A stretch of 64,000 nt of DNA, taken from the NCBI RefSeq assembly GCF_900199185.1, contig NZ_OBMI01000001.1, forward strand, positions 1,054,001 to 1,118,000, in the 5' to 3' direction. The stretch is from Sphingomonas guangdongensis. Its GTDB lineage: Bacteria; Pseudomonadota; Alphaproteobacteria; Sphingomonadales; Sphingomonadaceae. The first letter of the stretch is position 1; the number at the start of each line of letters is the position of its first letter. Below the pieces are notes generated by a model. That model had not been told where the DNA came from and searched no databases. It saw nothing but the letters and a program-made list of their open reading frames with translations. Positions 10,437 through 18,514 of this stretch are shown here, piece after piece. The translations under genes were made by a program, and so were the position numbers.

Positions 10437-10934
10437 ATGCTCTATGCGCGCGATATCGCCCTGCTCGCAACGCCGATCGGCACGATCCGGATCGAGGGTG
10501 ACGACGCTGTCGTGCACCGCATCGTGATCGATCCCGGACTGGCGACGCCGCAATCCGCCACCGCTGCTGCGGTCGGCAGGGCCGCCGAGCAGATAGTGGC
10601 ATGGTTCGACGGCACCCTTGCGCACTTTGACCTGACTCTTGCTATGCCTGGTACTCCAAGAGGCGCCGAACTCCGCGACGGACTGGTGCAGGTCGGCTAC
10701 GGGCATACCGTCACCTATGGTGTCCTTGCCCAACGGCTCAACTCCAGCGCACGCGCGATCGGCCAGCTGTGTGCTCGCAACCCGTTCCCGATCGTGGTGC
10801 CGTGCCATCGCGTGCTGGCCAGCGGCTTGCGGGACAACTACTCGGCCGGTGAGGGCCTGATCACGAAGCGCTGGCTCCTCGACCATGAGGCACGACACGG
10901 AGGACGCCATGACGGACATGATCGACACTCTTGA
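10437..10934 (+). CDS. ogt: Methylated-DNA--[protein]-cysteine S-methyltransferase
   Basis: A suicide repair enzyme that moves alkyl groups from O6-alkylguanine to its own cysteine; 165 residues. The active site PCHRV is present after NPFPIVV, preceded by the DNA-binding helix region (GHTVTYGVLAQRL, with RAIGQLCARNP). The Ada regulatory domain is absent, so this is the stand-alone Ogt/MGMT type. It is divergent from DUF6489-mnmE with a 26-bp gap, and its end overlaps the next gene by 26 bp. Confidence 0.92.
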   Translation: MLYARDIALLATPIGTIRIEGDDAVVHRIVIDPGLATPQSATAAAVGRAAEQIVAWFDGTLAHFDLTLAMPGTPRGAELRDGLVQVGYGHTVTYGVLAQRLNSSARAIGQLCARNPFPIVVPCHRVLASGLRDNYSAGEGLITKRWLLDHEARHGGRHDGHDRHS

Positions 10935-11601
10935 CGGCACGGGCAGCTTCGCCGGCTATGTTGCGCGACCCGCCGGAACTCCGATGGCGGCGATTGTCGT
11001 CATTCAGGAGATCTTCGGGGTGAATCCCGGCATCCGTCAGAAGTGCGACAAACTCGCGGACGCGGGGTATCTGGCGGTCGCGCCGGACCTGTTCTGGCGC
11101 ATCGAACCTGACATCCAGCTCGATCCGGACGTGCCGGAGCAGATGCAGCGCGCGCTTGGGCTGATCGGCCAATTCGACCAAGACGCCGCCATTCGCGACA
11201 TTGAGGCGACGATCCGTTTCGCCCGAGCGGCGAGCGGGGGAGCGAAGGTCGGGTGCGTCGGCTACTGCCTGGGCGGGCGCCTCGCCTACATGACCGCGGC
11301 CCGCACCGACGTCGACGCGAGCGTCGGCTATTATCCGGTGGGCATCCCCGACCTGCTGCGTGAGGCTCAGGCGATCGCGCACCCGCTACTCCTCCATGTC
11401 GCCGGCGCCGACCACTTCGTCGATGCGGCCACCCAGGCCGCCATGCACGACGGCCTCGACGATCACCCGAAGGTCGCGATCATCGACTATCCGGGCGAAG
11501 ACCACGGCTTCGCAACCGAGGTCGGCACCCGGCGCTCACCAGAAGCGGCGGAACGGGCCGACGCGGCAACGGCAGCGTTCTTCCGCGAGCACCTCGCCTG
11601 A
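10909..11601 (+). CDS. Dienelactone hydrolase family protein
   Basis: An alpha/beta hydrolase of the dienelactone hydrolase family; 230 residues. Visible motifs are VIVIQEIFGVNPGIR near the start, the nucleophile region VGCVGYCLGGR (catalytic Cys) and DHGF late in the protein (catalytic His). The substrate is not evident; there is no chlorocatechol cluster nearby, so a general carboxyl-ester role is as likely. The ATG at 10909 is preferred over one 24 bp upstream because GGAGG sits 5 bases before it. It overlaps the ogt 3-prime end. Confidence 0.87.
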   Translation: MTDMIDTLDGTGSFAGYVARPAGTPMAAIVVIQEIFGVNPGIRQKCDKLADAGYLAVAPDLFWRIEPDIQLDPDVPEQMQRALGLIGQFDQDAAIRDIEATIRFARAASGGAKVGCVGYCLGGRLAYMTAARTDVDASVGYYPVGIPDLLREAQAIAHPLLLHVAGADHFVDAATQAAMHDGLDDHPKVAIIDYPGEDHGFATEVGTRRSPEAAERADAATAAFFREHLA

Positions 11602-11610
11602 GGCTCAGGC
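11596..11610. terminator. Palindrome spanning two convergent stop codons
   Basis: GCCTGAG-G-CTCAGGC is a perfect inverted repeat that contains both the hydrolase stop (TGA, 11599-11601) and the terC stop (11605-11607 on the minus strand). It may act as a compact bidirectional hairpin. There is no T-run, so intrinsic termination is uncertain. Confidence 0.35.
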
Positions 11611-12291
11611 CGCGTTCTCCGTGCAGACGCGAGCTGCATCGGAGAACAGCGGCGACAAGCCGACGCACGGATCGGTGAAGCCCTCGAAGATCATCTTGCC
11701 CGCGACATAAAGGATGACGAGCAGCCCGACATACGCGATCCACCGATAGCGCTCGATGTACTTGGCGATGATGTTGGCGGCGACGCCCATCATCGCCACC
11801 GACAGCAGCAGGCCGACGATCAGGATGCCGGGGTGCTCGCGTGCGGCCCCCGCCACCGCCAAGACATTGTCCAGGCTCATCGACACGTCCGCGACTGCCA
11901 CCGCCCACGCCGCGCCCGCGAAGCTCTTGGCGGGCTTGAGGTTGGCGGCTTCCTCGTCATGGTGCCCGGGGGGCTGGCGCAGCTCACGCCACATCTTCCA
12001 TGACACCCAAAGCAGCAGCAGCCCGCCAGCGAAGATCAGCCCTACGATCTGCATCAGCTGTGTGACCAGCAGCGCGAAGATGATCCGCAGCACCAGCGCG
12101 GCGATGATGCCGATCAGAATGACCTTCTTGCGCTGATCGGCGGGCAGCCCGGCTGCGAGCGCGCCGACGACGATCGCGTTGTCGCCGGCCAGCATCACGT
12201 CGATCATCAGCACCTGCAGGAACGCGGTCAGCGCCGAGGGCGAGGTGATGTTCGAGAAGTCGGCGAGGATGTGCTGCCAGAGTTCGGTCAT
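11605..12291 (-). CDS. TerC family integral membrane protein
   Basis: A 228-residue protein with about seven hydrophobic helices. The family hallmarks are LMIDVMLAGDNAIVVGALA near residue 30 and the later SLDNVLAVAG, two acidic membrane motifs thought to bind a metal. TerC/Alx relatives export or handle manganese and help metallate secreted proteins. It lies downstream of rho on the same strand, but a strong terminator intervenes 17 bp before its start codon, which hints at control in its leader. Confidence 0.9.
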   Translation of the reverse strand: MTELWQHILADFSNITSPSALTAFLQVLMIDVMLAGDNAIVVGALAAGLPADQRKKVILIGIIAALVLRIIFALLVTQLMQIVGLIFAGGLLLLWVSWKMWRELRQPPGHHDEEAANLKPAKSFAGAAWAVAVADVSMSLDNVLAVAGAAREHPGILIVGLLLSVAMMGVAANIIAKYIERYRWIAYVGLLVILYVAGKMIFEGFTDPCVGLSPLFSDAARVCTENAA

Positions 12292-12308
12292 GCGGGCGTC
12301 CTAGAGAC

Positions 12309-12337
12309 AAAAAAGGCGCGGGCAAAGCACGCGCCTT
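12309..12337 (-). terminator. Rho-independent terminator between rho and terC
   Basis: On the minus strand AAGGCGCG (12337-12330) pairs with CGCGCCTT (12320-12313) around a 9-base loop, and the T-run continues to 12309 (six T in all). It ends 17 bases before the terC start codon. It can end rho transcription and could also act as an expression platform for terC. Confidence 0.8.
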
Positions 12338-12461
12338 CTGAGCGGTTTGTAACGTTCTGCTTCTTGAGCGCCGCGGCGCAGCCGCGTCGTCGGTCGGGGC
12401 TGGGGCCCCGCCGACCGTGCCGACGTGAGTCCTGCCGCAGCAGGCGACAGGCCACGAGCGG
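12338..12461 (-). promoter_or_regulatory. Structured leader before terC, possible manganese (yybP-ykoY-like) riboswitch
   Basis: The 124 bases after the rho stop contain several strong inverted repeats, for example GGTCGG/CCGACC around 12390-12414 and GCCTGCTGCGGCAGG-type pairing near 12430-12450. On the minus strand there is AGTAGCCGC at the rho stop, and CGTCGGCACGGTCGG further on. These loosely recall conserved loops of the yybP-ykoY family, which often precedes terC/alx genes and reads through a terminator when manganese is present. The terminator at 12309-12337 is in the right place. The match is partial and unverified. Confidence 0.35.
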
Positions 12462-13718
12462 CTACTGATTCATGCTGTCGAAGAAGTCGTCGTTGGTCTT
12501 CGAGTTCTTCATCTTGTCGAGCAGGAATTCCATGGCATCGATCGTGCCCATCTGCATCAGAATGCGGCGCAGCACCCACATCTTGCTGAGCTTGTCCTTC
12601 TCAACCAGCAGTTCTTCCTTGCGGGTGCCGGACTTGCCAACGTCAAGCGCGGGGAAGATGCGCTTGTCCGCGACCTTGCGGTCGAGCACGATCTCCGAGT
12701 TGCCGGTGCCCTTGAACTCCTCGAAGATCACCTCGTCCATGCGGCTGCCGGTATCGATCAGCGCAGTGGCGATGATGGACAGCGACCCGCCCTCCTCGAT
12801 GTTGCGCGCGGCACCGAAGAAGCGCTTCGGACGCTGCAGCGCGTTCGCGTCGACACCGCCGGTCAGCACCTTGCCCGACGACGGCACCACCGTGTTGTAG
12901 GCGCGGCCCAGGCGCGTGATCGAATCGAGCAGGATGACGACGTCCTTCTTGTGCTCGACCAGCCGCTTGGCCTTCTCGATCACCATCTCGGCGACCTGGA
13001 CGTGGCGCGTGGCGGGTTCGTCGAAGGTGGAGGACACGACCTCGCCGCGCACGGAGCGCTGCATGTCGGTGACTTCCTCCGGCCGCTCGTCGATCAGGAG
13101 GACGATCAGGAACACTTCGGGGTGATTGTCGGTAATCGCCTTGGCGATGTTCTGGAGCATCACCGTCTTGCCGACGCGCGGCGGCGCGACGATCAGCGTG
13201 CGCTGGCCCTTGCCCTGTGGCGACACGATGTCGATGACGCGGGCCGACTTGTCCTTCTGGGTCGGATCGAGCTGGTCCAGCGTCAGCTTCGATTCCGGAT
13301 AGAGCGGGGTCAGATTGTCGAAGTTGACGCGGTGGCGAACCGCGTCCGGGTCGTCGAAATTGACCTTGGAGAGCTTCACCAGTGCGAAGTAGCGCTCGCC
13401 GTCCTTGGGCCCGCGGATCTCGCCCTCGACCGTGTCGCCGGTGCGCAGCCCGAACTTGCGGACCTGGTTCGGCGACACATAGATATCGTCCGGCCCGGCG
13501 AGGTAGTTGGCCTGGGGCGAGCGCAGGAAGCCGAAGCCGTCGGGCAGCACCTCGATCGTGCCCTCGCCCATGATCTGCTCGCCGTTGTCAGCCTGCACCT
13601 TCAGGATCGCGAACATCAGGTCCTGCTTGCGCAGGGTGGATGCGCCCTCGACGCCCAGCTCCTCGGCCATGCTGACCAGCTCGGCGGGCGATTTCTTCTT
13701 GAGGTCTTTCAGATGCAT
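12462..13718 (-). CDS. rho: Transcription termination factor Rho
   Basis: A hexameric RNA-dependent ATPase/helicase that ends untranslated transcripts; 418 residues, standard length. It has the N-terminal helix bundle starting [15 protein letters not shown], the RNA-binding cold-shock-like domain ([20 protein letters not shown] is close to canonical), Walker A APPRVGKT (178-185) and the Q/R-loop region with [10 protein letters not shown]. The ATG at 13718 fits the family; the frame stays open for 41 more codons without homology. A promoter-like pair lies about 125-155 bp upstream. Confidence 0.97.
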   Translation of the reverse strand: MHLKDLKKKSPAELVSMAEELGVEGASTLRKQDLMFAILKVQADNGEQIMGEGTIEVLPDGFGFLRSPQANYLAGPDDIYVSPNQVRKFGLRTGDTVEGEIRGPKDGERYFALVKLSKVNFDDPDAVRHRVNFDNLTPLYPESKLTLDQLDPTQKDKSARVIDIVSPQGKGQRTLIVAPPRVGKTVMLQNIAKAITDNHPEVFLIVLLIDERPEEVTDMQRSVRGEVVSSTFDEPATRHVQVAEMVIEKAKRLVEHKKDVVILLDSITRLGRAYNTVVPSSGKVLTGGVDANALQRPKRFFGAARNIEEGGSLSIIATALIDTGSRMDEVIFEEFKGTGNSEIVLDRKVADKRIFPALDVGKSGTRKEELLVEKDKLSKMWVLRRILMQMGTIDAMEFLLDKMKNSKTNDDFFDSMNQ

Positions 13719-13843
13719 TGCGGGCGTCCGGACTTGGATGCTGTCGAGGATTTCGGGCGCTGGAGGGGTCGAGAAGACGACGGCGCGGGAAAGATGGGAA
13801 GCGAGGCGCGCCCGCTGGCTGGCGGTGTCGGCCTCGGACACGC

Positions 13844-13872
13844 GAATTAGGTGTCACCCTGCGCCAAGTCAA
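13844..13872 (-). promoter_or_regulatory. Probable promoter of rho
   Basis: On the minus strand TTGACT (13872-13867) and TAATTC (13849-13844) are separated by exactly 17 bases, a good match to the housekeeping -35/-10 pattern. It lies in the 177-bp gap between hemJ and rho and would give a leader of roughly 120 bases before the rho ATG. Otherwise the gap holds nothing recognisable. Confidence 0.45.
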
Positions 13873-13895
13873 GCACGAGCGCCTGACCTACCCGA

Positions 13896-14351
13896 TCAGA
13901 ATGGTCGCACGATCACCAGGATGACGATCAGCGAGACGGCGAGCGCAGGCACTTCGTTGACGAGGCGGAGCGTGCGCGGGGGGAGCGGTGCCTCGCCCCG
14001 GCCGAGCTTCCGGGCATAGCCGATCGCCCAGCCGTGATAGCCCGAGAGCGCGAGCACCAGCAGCAGCTTGGCATGGAGCCAGCCGAGCCCGGGCACGCCG
14101 TCGAACAGCCCGGCGTTGGCGGCGAGCAGCAGCCCCAGGCCCCACACGATCACCAGCGACGGCGTGAGAATCATCCGGCGAAGCACGGCCTCGCGGTGCT
14201 GCCATCGCGCCGCCTCGCCGGGGATCGCCAGACCCTCCTGGTGGTAGACCAGGTAGCGCGGCAGCATAAATAATCCCGCCATCCAGAAGATCACGAAGAT
14301 GACATGCGCCGCCTTCACCCACAGGTAGGCGGCCCCGAGCAGGTTGGTCAT
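13896..14351 (-). CDS. hemJ: Protoporphyrinogen IX oxidase HemJ
   Basis: A small membrane enzyme for the penultimate heme step, found in many alphaproteobacteria instead of HemG or HemY; 151 residues. It has about four membrane helices, an early conserved histidine (WVKAAHVIFVIFWMAGLF), LPRYLVYH and WLHAKLLLVLALSGYHGW. Linkage to hemE (4-bp overlap, same strand) supports HemJ over the related copper protein CopD. Confidence 0.88.
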   Translation of the reverse strand: MTNLLGAAYLWVKAAHVIFVIFWMAGLFMLPRYLVYHQEGLAIPGEAARWQHREAVLRRMILTPSLVIVWGLGLLLAANAGLFDGVPGLGWLHAKLLLVLALSGYHGWAIGYARKLGRGEAPLPPRTLRLVNEVPALAVSLIVILVIVRPF

Positions 14352-15391
14352 GCCGCGCCTCTTACGCGCTCCAGGAGGCGCTGCACATGGGCGATCGGCG
14401 TGTGCTGCCCGATCCCGTGGCCGAGGTTGAAGATGTGCGGCCGTCCCCGGAACGCGTCCAGGATGCGGTCGATCGCAGCGTCGAGCGCGTCGCCGCCAGC
14501 CTCCAGCGCCAGCGGATCGAGGTTTCCCTGCACCGGCAGGTCGGTCGGCAGCACCTGATGAGCCCAGGCCGGATCGACGGTTTCGTCGATGCCGAGCGCG
14601 TCGACGCCGGTTTCGCGCGCATAGGCGGCGAGCTTGCCGCCCGCCCCCTTGGGAAAGCCGATGATCAGGAGATCCGGGCAGCGCGCCCGCAGCTCCGCGA
14701 CGATCGCGGCGTTGGGCGCAATCACCCAGCGTTCGAACTGTGCCGGCGACAGGCTGCCCGCCCAGCTGTCGAACAATTGCACCGCCTCCACCCCGGCCGC
14801 ATGCTGGGCGGCGAGATAGTCGATCGTGACCGGGACGATCCGGTCGACCAGCGCCTGCATGGCGTCAGGATCGCGGTAGGCGAGCATCCGCGCGGCTGCT
14901 TGGTCCTTCGATCCCTGGCCGGCAATCATGTAGGTGGCGACTGTCCAGGGCGATCCTGCGAACCCCAGGAAGGTGACCGTCGGCGGTAGCGCCGCGGCGA
15001 CACCGCGGATCGTCGCGTAGATCGGCTCCAGCTTCGCCGTGTCGACCTCACCGAGCCGCTCGATTGCCGCCAACGTGTCGAGCGGCGGCGCGAGGCGCGG
15101 TCCCTCGCCGGCCCCGAACGTCAGCTCCTGCCCCATGGCCCAGGGCACCATCAGGATGTCGGAGAAGAGGATCGCCCCATCGAAGCCGAAGCGTCGGATT
15201 GGCTGAAGCGTCACCTCCGCCGCCGCCACCGGATCGGTCGCGAGGGCCAGGAACCCGCCCTTCTCCGCGCGCAACTCACGGTACTCGGGGAGGTACCGGC
15301 CGGCCTGGCGCATGAGCCAGACCGGCGGCACCGGCAGCGTTTCTCCCCGGAGCGTCCGGAGGAGCGGTTTGGGGGCGGGCACGTCGCTCAC
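14348..15391 (-). CDS. hemE: Uroporphyrinogen decarboxylase
   Basis: Converts uroporphyrinogen III to coproporphyrinogen III in heme synthesis; 347 residues. The signature PVWLMRQAGRYLPEYRELR lies near the start, ILFSDILMVPWAMGQ near residue 80, and GHGIGQHTPI near the end. A GTG start at 15391 is chosen because GGGAGA lies just upstream; an in-frame TTG at 15403 is an alternative but would run into an A+T-rich stretch. In Caulobacter and Rickettsia the chromosome origin lies right beside hemE, which matters for the gap upstream. Confidence 0.96.
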   Translation of the reverse strand: MSDVPAPKPLLRTLRGETLPVPPVWLMRQAGRYLPEYRELRAEKGGFLALATDPVAAAEVTLQPIRRFGFDGAILFSDILMVPWAMGQELTFGAGEGPRLAPPLDTLAAIERLGEVDTAKLEPIYATIRGVAAALPPTVTFLGFAGSPWTVATYMIAGQGSKDQAAARMLAYRDPDAMQALVDRIVPVTIDYLAAQHAAGVEAVQLFDSWAGSLSPAQFERWVIAPNAAIVAELRARCPDLLIIGFPKGAGGKLAAYARETGVDALGIDETVDPAWAHQVLPTDLPVQGNLDPLALEAGGDALDAAIDRILDAFRGRPHIFNLGHGIGQHTPIAHVQRLLERVRGAA

Positions 15392-15401
15392 CGGGTCTCC
15401 C

Positions 15402-15690
15402 AACTATAAATAAAGAGAATCTTAAAGGGTTGTTGAAGGTGGTTGGCGCGTGGGTAGCGGGGTTTGAGCATCCGTCCAGCCACCGTCCACAAGTTGACGC
15501 GCCACGTACCCCGGCCAGAACACGATTCGAGTTCCAACGTGCACGCAATCCACAGGCTGTGGATGCAACCCGGTGATGTGCGGCGGATTGTGGACGAGCG
15601 TGGACAAAGCGACCGTCGTTCCGCCGCTTGGCGGGTGCGGCGGGTTGCGCTAGCGGCCGTCCCGATGTTGTCCACAGATCGATCCCGGTG
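15402..15690. other. Candidate chromosomal replication origin (oriC)
   Basis: A non-coding gap between divergent hemE and ppsR. The left end, 15402-15428, has 21 of 27 bases A/T in an otherwise G+C-rich region and could be the unwinding element. Six DnaA-box-like sites follow: 15483-15491, 15546-15554, 15558-15566 (reverse), 15589-15597 (reverse), 15599-15607 (reverse) and 15668-15676 (TTGTCCACA, one mismatch to TTATCCACA). ATCCACAG and CTGTGGAT form a perfect inverted pair at 15548-15564. GANTC methylation sites lie at 15417-15421 and 15524-15528. Gene order and three parS sites support the call. Confidence 0.75.
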
Positions 15691-16512
15691 ATGCGCCTGC
15701 ACCTCCATCTCCTCTCCGACTCGACCGGAGAGACGCTGGAGAACATCGCCAAGGCCGCGCTCGCCCAGTACGACGACGTCGATACCCAGCGGCACTTCTG
15801 GCCAATGGTGCGCAACGAAGCGCATCTGGAGCGGATCCTAGCGGAGATTGCCCAGCATCCCGGCCTGGTGCTCTTCACGCTGGTGAACCCGACGATCCGC
15901 ATGATGCTGGAGGCACGCTGCCGCGCGCTCGGTCTGCCCGCAGTCGCGCCGCTCGACGGAGTCAACGACGCGCTGTCGAGCCTGCTGGGACAGGAGGCAA
16001 AGGCGCGGCCCGGTCGGCAGCATACGCTCGACGCCGCCTATTTCGCGCGGGTCGAGGCGATCCAGTGGACCATCGCCCATGACGACGGCATCGCCGCGGA
16101 GGACTGGGAGGAAGCGGACATTCTGCTCGCCGGCGTGTCGCGGTCATCCAAGACGCCGACGTCGATCTACCTCGCCAACCGGGGCTTCAAGGCCGCCAAC
16201 ATCCCGATCGTGGTGGAGTCACCGCCGCCGGCGGCGCTGTTCACGCTCAATGGGCCGCTGATCGTCGGACTGACCACCAGCGCCGACCGGCTGGTGCAGA
16301 TCCGCCGCAACCGCCTCCTGTCGCTCAATCAGAAGGTCGAGACGCCCTATGTCGAGCAGGACGCGGTCGCCCGCGAGGTCGCCTTCGCGCGCCGCATGTT
16401 CGCCGACAACGGCTGGCCGGTCATCGATGTGACCCGCCGATCGATCGAGGAGACCGCCGCCGCGATCATCGGCCTCTACAATCAGCGCAGCCTGCCGCAG
16501 GTCGAGACATGA
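15691..16512 (+). CDS. ppsR: Pyruvate, water dikinase/pyruvate phosphate dikinase regulatory protein (DUF299)
   Basis: A bifunctional kinase/pyrophosphorylase that switches PEP synthase or pyruvate phosphate dikinase off and on; 273 residues. The start RLHLHLLSDSTGETLENIA is typical, and the P-loop-like GVSRSSKTPTSIYLA is central. The ATG at 15691 begins the conserved region. It is the first gene to the right of the candidate origin and overlaps maf by 4 bp, heading a ppsR-maf-aroE-coaE run. Which dikinase it acts on is not shown in this window. Confidence 0.93.
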   Translation: MRLHLHLLSDSTGETLENIAKAALAQYDDVDTQRHFWPMVRNEAHLERILAEIAQHPGLVLFTLVNPTIRMMLEARCRALGLPAVAPLDGVNDALSSLLGQEAKARPGRQHTLDAAYFARVEAIQWTIAHDDGIAAEDWEEADILLAGVSRSSKTPTSIYLANRGFKAANIPIVVESPPPAALFTLNGPLIVGLTTSADRLVQIRRNRLLSLNQKVETPYVEQDAVAREVAFARRMFADNGWPVIDVTRRSIEETAAAIIGLYNQRSLPQVET

Positions 16513-17105
16513 GGCTGATTCTGGCGAGCGGCAGCAGTGCGCGTCGGACCATGCTGAGCGACGCCGGCGTCGCGTTCGACGTCGAGCGACCTAACGTCGA
16601 CGAGGACGCGGCCAAGGCGGCGCTCGCCGCGACCGGCACCTACCCGCGCGACACCGCCGACGCGCTCGCTCAGCTAAAGGCGCTGCGAGTGTCGCAGCGG
16701 GCGCCCGCCGCACTGGTTCTCGGCAGCGACTCGATTGTGGAGCTCGCCGACGGCACGCTGCTGGACAAGCCGGAGAGCCGCGAGGATGCCTGCGATCACC
16801 TCCGCCGCATGTCGGGGACGCGCGTTCGCCTGCACAGCGCTGCCGTGATGGCGCTGGGCAGCCAGCCGGTCTGGCGCCACGTCGATACCGCCACCCTCCA
16901 CGTACGCGCGCTGTCCGCCGACTTCATCACGCGCTACCTGGACGCGGAGTGGCCCGCGATCGCAGCCTGTGTCGGCTGCTTCCGCATTGAAGGGCCGGGC
17001 GTCCAGCTCTTCGCGGCTGTCGAGGGCAGCCACTTCACCATCCTCGGCCTCCCGTTGCTGCCGGTGCTCGACTACCTCCGCACGCGGGGCGTGCTGACGT
17101 CATGA
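16509..17105 (+). CDS. maf: Maf family nucleotide pyrophosphatase
   Basis: Maf proteins hydrolyse non-canonical or pyrimidine NTPs and affect septum formation; 198 residues. It starts LILASGSSARRTMLSDAGV, a variant of the usual LASxSPRR motif, has LGSDSIVEL with the catalytic Asp region and DKPESREDA after it. The substrate class cannot be told from sequence alone. Both ends overlap neighbours by 4 bp, so it is translated with ppsR and aroE. Confidence 0.9.
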   Translation: MRLILASGSSARRTMLSDAGVAFDVERPNVDEDAAKAALAATGTYPRDTADALAQLKALRVSQRAPAALVLGSDSIVELADGTLLDKPESREDACDHLRRMSGTRVRLHSAAVMALGSQPVWRHVDTATLHVRALSADFITRYLDAEWPAIAACVGCFRIEGPGVQLFAAVEGSHFTILGLPLLPVLDYLRTRGVLTS

Positions 17106-17914
17106 TCCCTTATGCCGAGGTGATCGGCGATCCGGTCGCTCACTCCAAGTCGCCGCTGATCCATCGCTTCTGGCTGGAGGCGCTTGGGCAATCCGGCGAT
17201 TATCGGGCGGTCCATGTCCGCCCGGACGACTTGCCTGCCTATTTCATCACGCGGGCGGAGGATACGGAATGGCGGGGGTGCAACGTCACCGTGCCGCACA
17301 AGGTCGCGGCGCTCGATCTGGTCACCGATCCGGCGGGGGTGCGAAAGACGATCGGCGCGATCAACACGGTGCTGCGTGAGCCCGATGGAACGCTCGTCGG
17401 CACCAACACCGATGCCGCCGGCTTCGCCGCGCCGATCGCGACGCTGGCGCTGACTGGACGTCACGTGACGGTGGTAGGCGCAGGGGGAGCGGCCCGCGCG
17501 GTCCTGTTCGCGCTAGCGCGGCTCGGGGTGGAGCGCATCACGCTGATGAACCGCACGCCCCTGCGGGCGGCCGGGCTGCTCGCCGACTTCGGGCTGAGCG
17601 GCGACGTCGTGCCGCTCGATGCGCCACTCGCGCCGACAACCGCGCTGCTGGTGAATACGAGCAGCCTGGGCATGAGCGGGCAGCCGTCGCTCGATCTCGA
17701 TCTCTCGCCACTCGCTGATGACGCTGTGGTCTACGACATCGTTTATGCGCCGCTCGAGACGCCGCTGCTCGCCGCGGCGCGCGCGCGCGGGCTCGCGACC
17801 GTTGACGGCCTCGACATGCTGGTCGGCCAGGCCGCGGTCGCCTTTGAATTGTTCTTCGGCGCCGCCCCAACCCGTGAATGCGACGCAGAACTGCGCTCCC
17901 TGCTGACGGTATGA
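17102..17914 (+). CDS. aroE: Shikimate dehydrogenase
   Basis: NADPH-dependent reduction of 3-dehydroshikimate to shikimate in aromatic amino-acid synthesis; 270 residues. The substrate-binding start GDPVAHSKSPLIHRFW, the catalytic lysine in NVTVPHK, and the nucleotide-binding VVGAGGAARAVLFAL are all present, with a typical end around GLDMLVGQAAVAFELFFG. It overlaps maf and coaE by 4 bp each. Confidence 0.95.
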   Translation: MIPYAEVIGDPVAHSKSPLIHRFWLEALGQSGDYRAVHVRPDDLPAYFITRAEDTEWRGCNVTVPHKVAALDLVTDPAGVRKTIGAINTVLREPDGTLVGTNTDAAGFAAPIATLALTGRHVTVVGAGGAARAVLFALARLGVERITLMNRTPLRAAGLLADFGLSGDVVPLDAPLAPTTALLVNTSSLGMSGQPSLDLDLSPLADDAVVYDIVYAPLETPLLAAARARGLATVDGLDMLVGQAAVAFELFFGAAPTRECDAELRSLLTV

Positions 17915-18507
17915 CGGTGGTCCTCGGTCTCACCGGCTCGATCGGGATGGGCAAGTCGACGGTCGCGCGGATGTTCGCGGAAGAGGGTTTGCCGGTCTTC
18001 GACGCCGATGCGACCGTGCACCAGTTGCAGGGGCCGGGCGGCGCCCTGGTGGCAGCGATCGAGGCGCGCTTTCCCGATACGACCGGACCGGCCGGGGTGA
18101 ACCGCACGGCGCTTGCGGAGGCGGTCTTCGGTGACCCGGTCGCGCGTGCGGCACTGGAGGCGATCGTCCATCCGGCGGTGGCGGCCGAGCGGGCGCGCTT
18201 CCTGACCGATCACGCCACCGCGCCGCTCGTCGTGCTCGACGTACCACTGCTGTTCGAGGCGGGCGGATGGCAATCGGTGGACGAAATCGCGGTCGTCTCC
18301 GCTTCAGCCGAGGTGCAGCGTGCTCGGGTTCTCGCGCGCGACGGTATGACGGAGGAGCGCTTCGCCAGGATCCTGGCGGCCCAGCTTCCGGACGCCGAGA
18401 AGCGCGCGCGGGCCGATTACGTGATCGCCACCGACGTGCCGGTGGAGAAGACCCGCGCCGCCGTCCGCGCGCTGATCGCTTGCCTCGTCCAGCGCCCGGG
18501 AGGATAA
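17911..18507 (+). CDS. coaE: Dephospho-CoA kinase
   Basis: The last step of coenzyme A synthesis; 198 residues. The P-loop GSIGMGKST is at residues 9-17, followed by PVFDADATVHQL with the catalytic Asp, and later DVPLLFEAGG and a LID region ending EERFARILAAQLPDAEKRARA. It starts in the aroE stop (ATGA overlap) and lies 7 bp before dnaQ. Confidence 0.95.
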   Translation: MTVVLGLTGSIGMGKSTVARMFAEEGLPVFDADATVHQLQGPGGALVAAIEARFPDTTGPAGVNRTALAEAVFGDPVARAALEAIVHPAVAAERARFLTDHATAPLVVLDVPLLFEAGGWQSVDEIAVVSASAEVQRARVLARDGMTEERFARILAAQLPDAEKRARADYVIATDVPVEKTRAAVRALIACLVQRPGG

Positions 18508-18514
18508 GGGCTGG

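Noticed and set aside
15392..15403. TTG start extending hemE into the origin gap
   Set aside because: The GTG at 15391 has a good ribosome site, and the extension adds only four unconserved residues.
15464..15691. Small open frame inside the origin gap
   Set aside because: It has no ribosome site or conserved feature and lies across the DnaA-box cluster.
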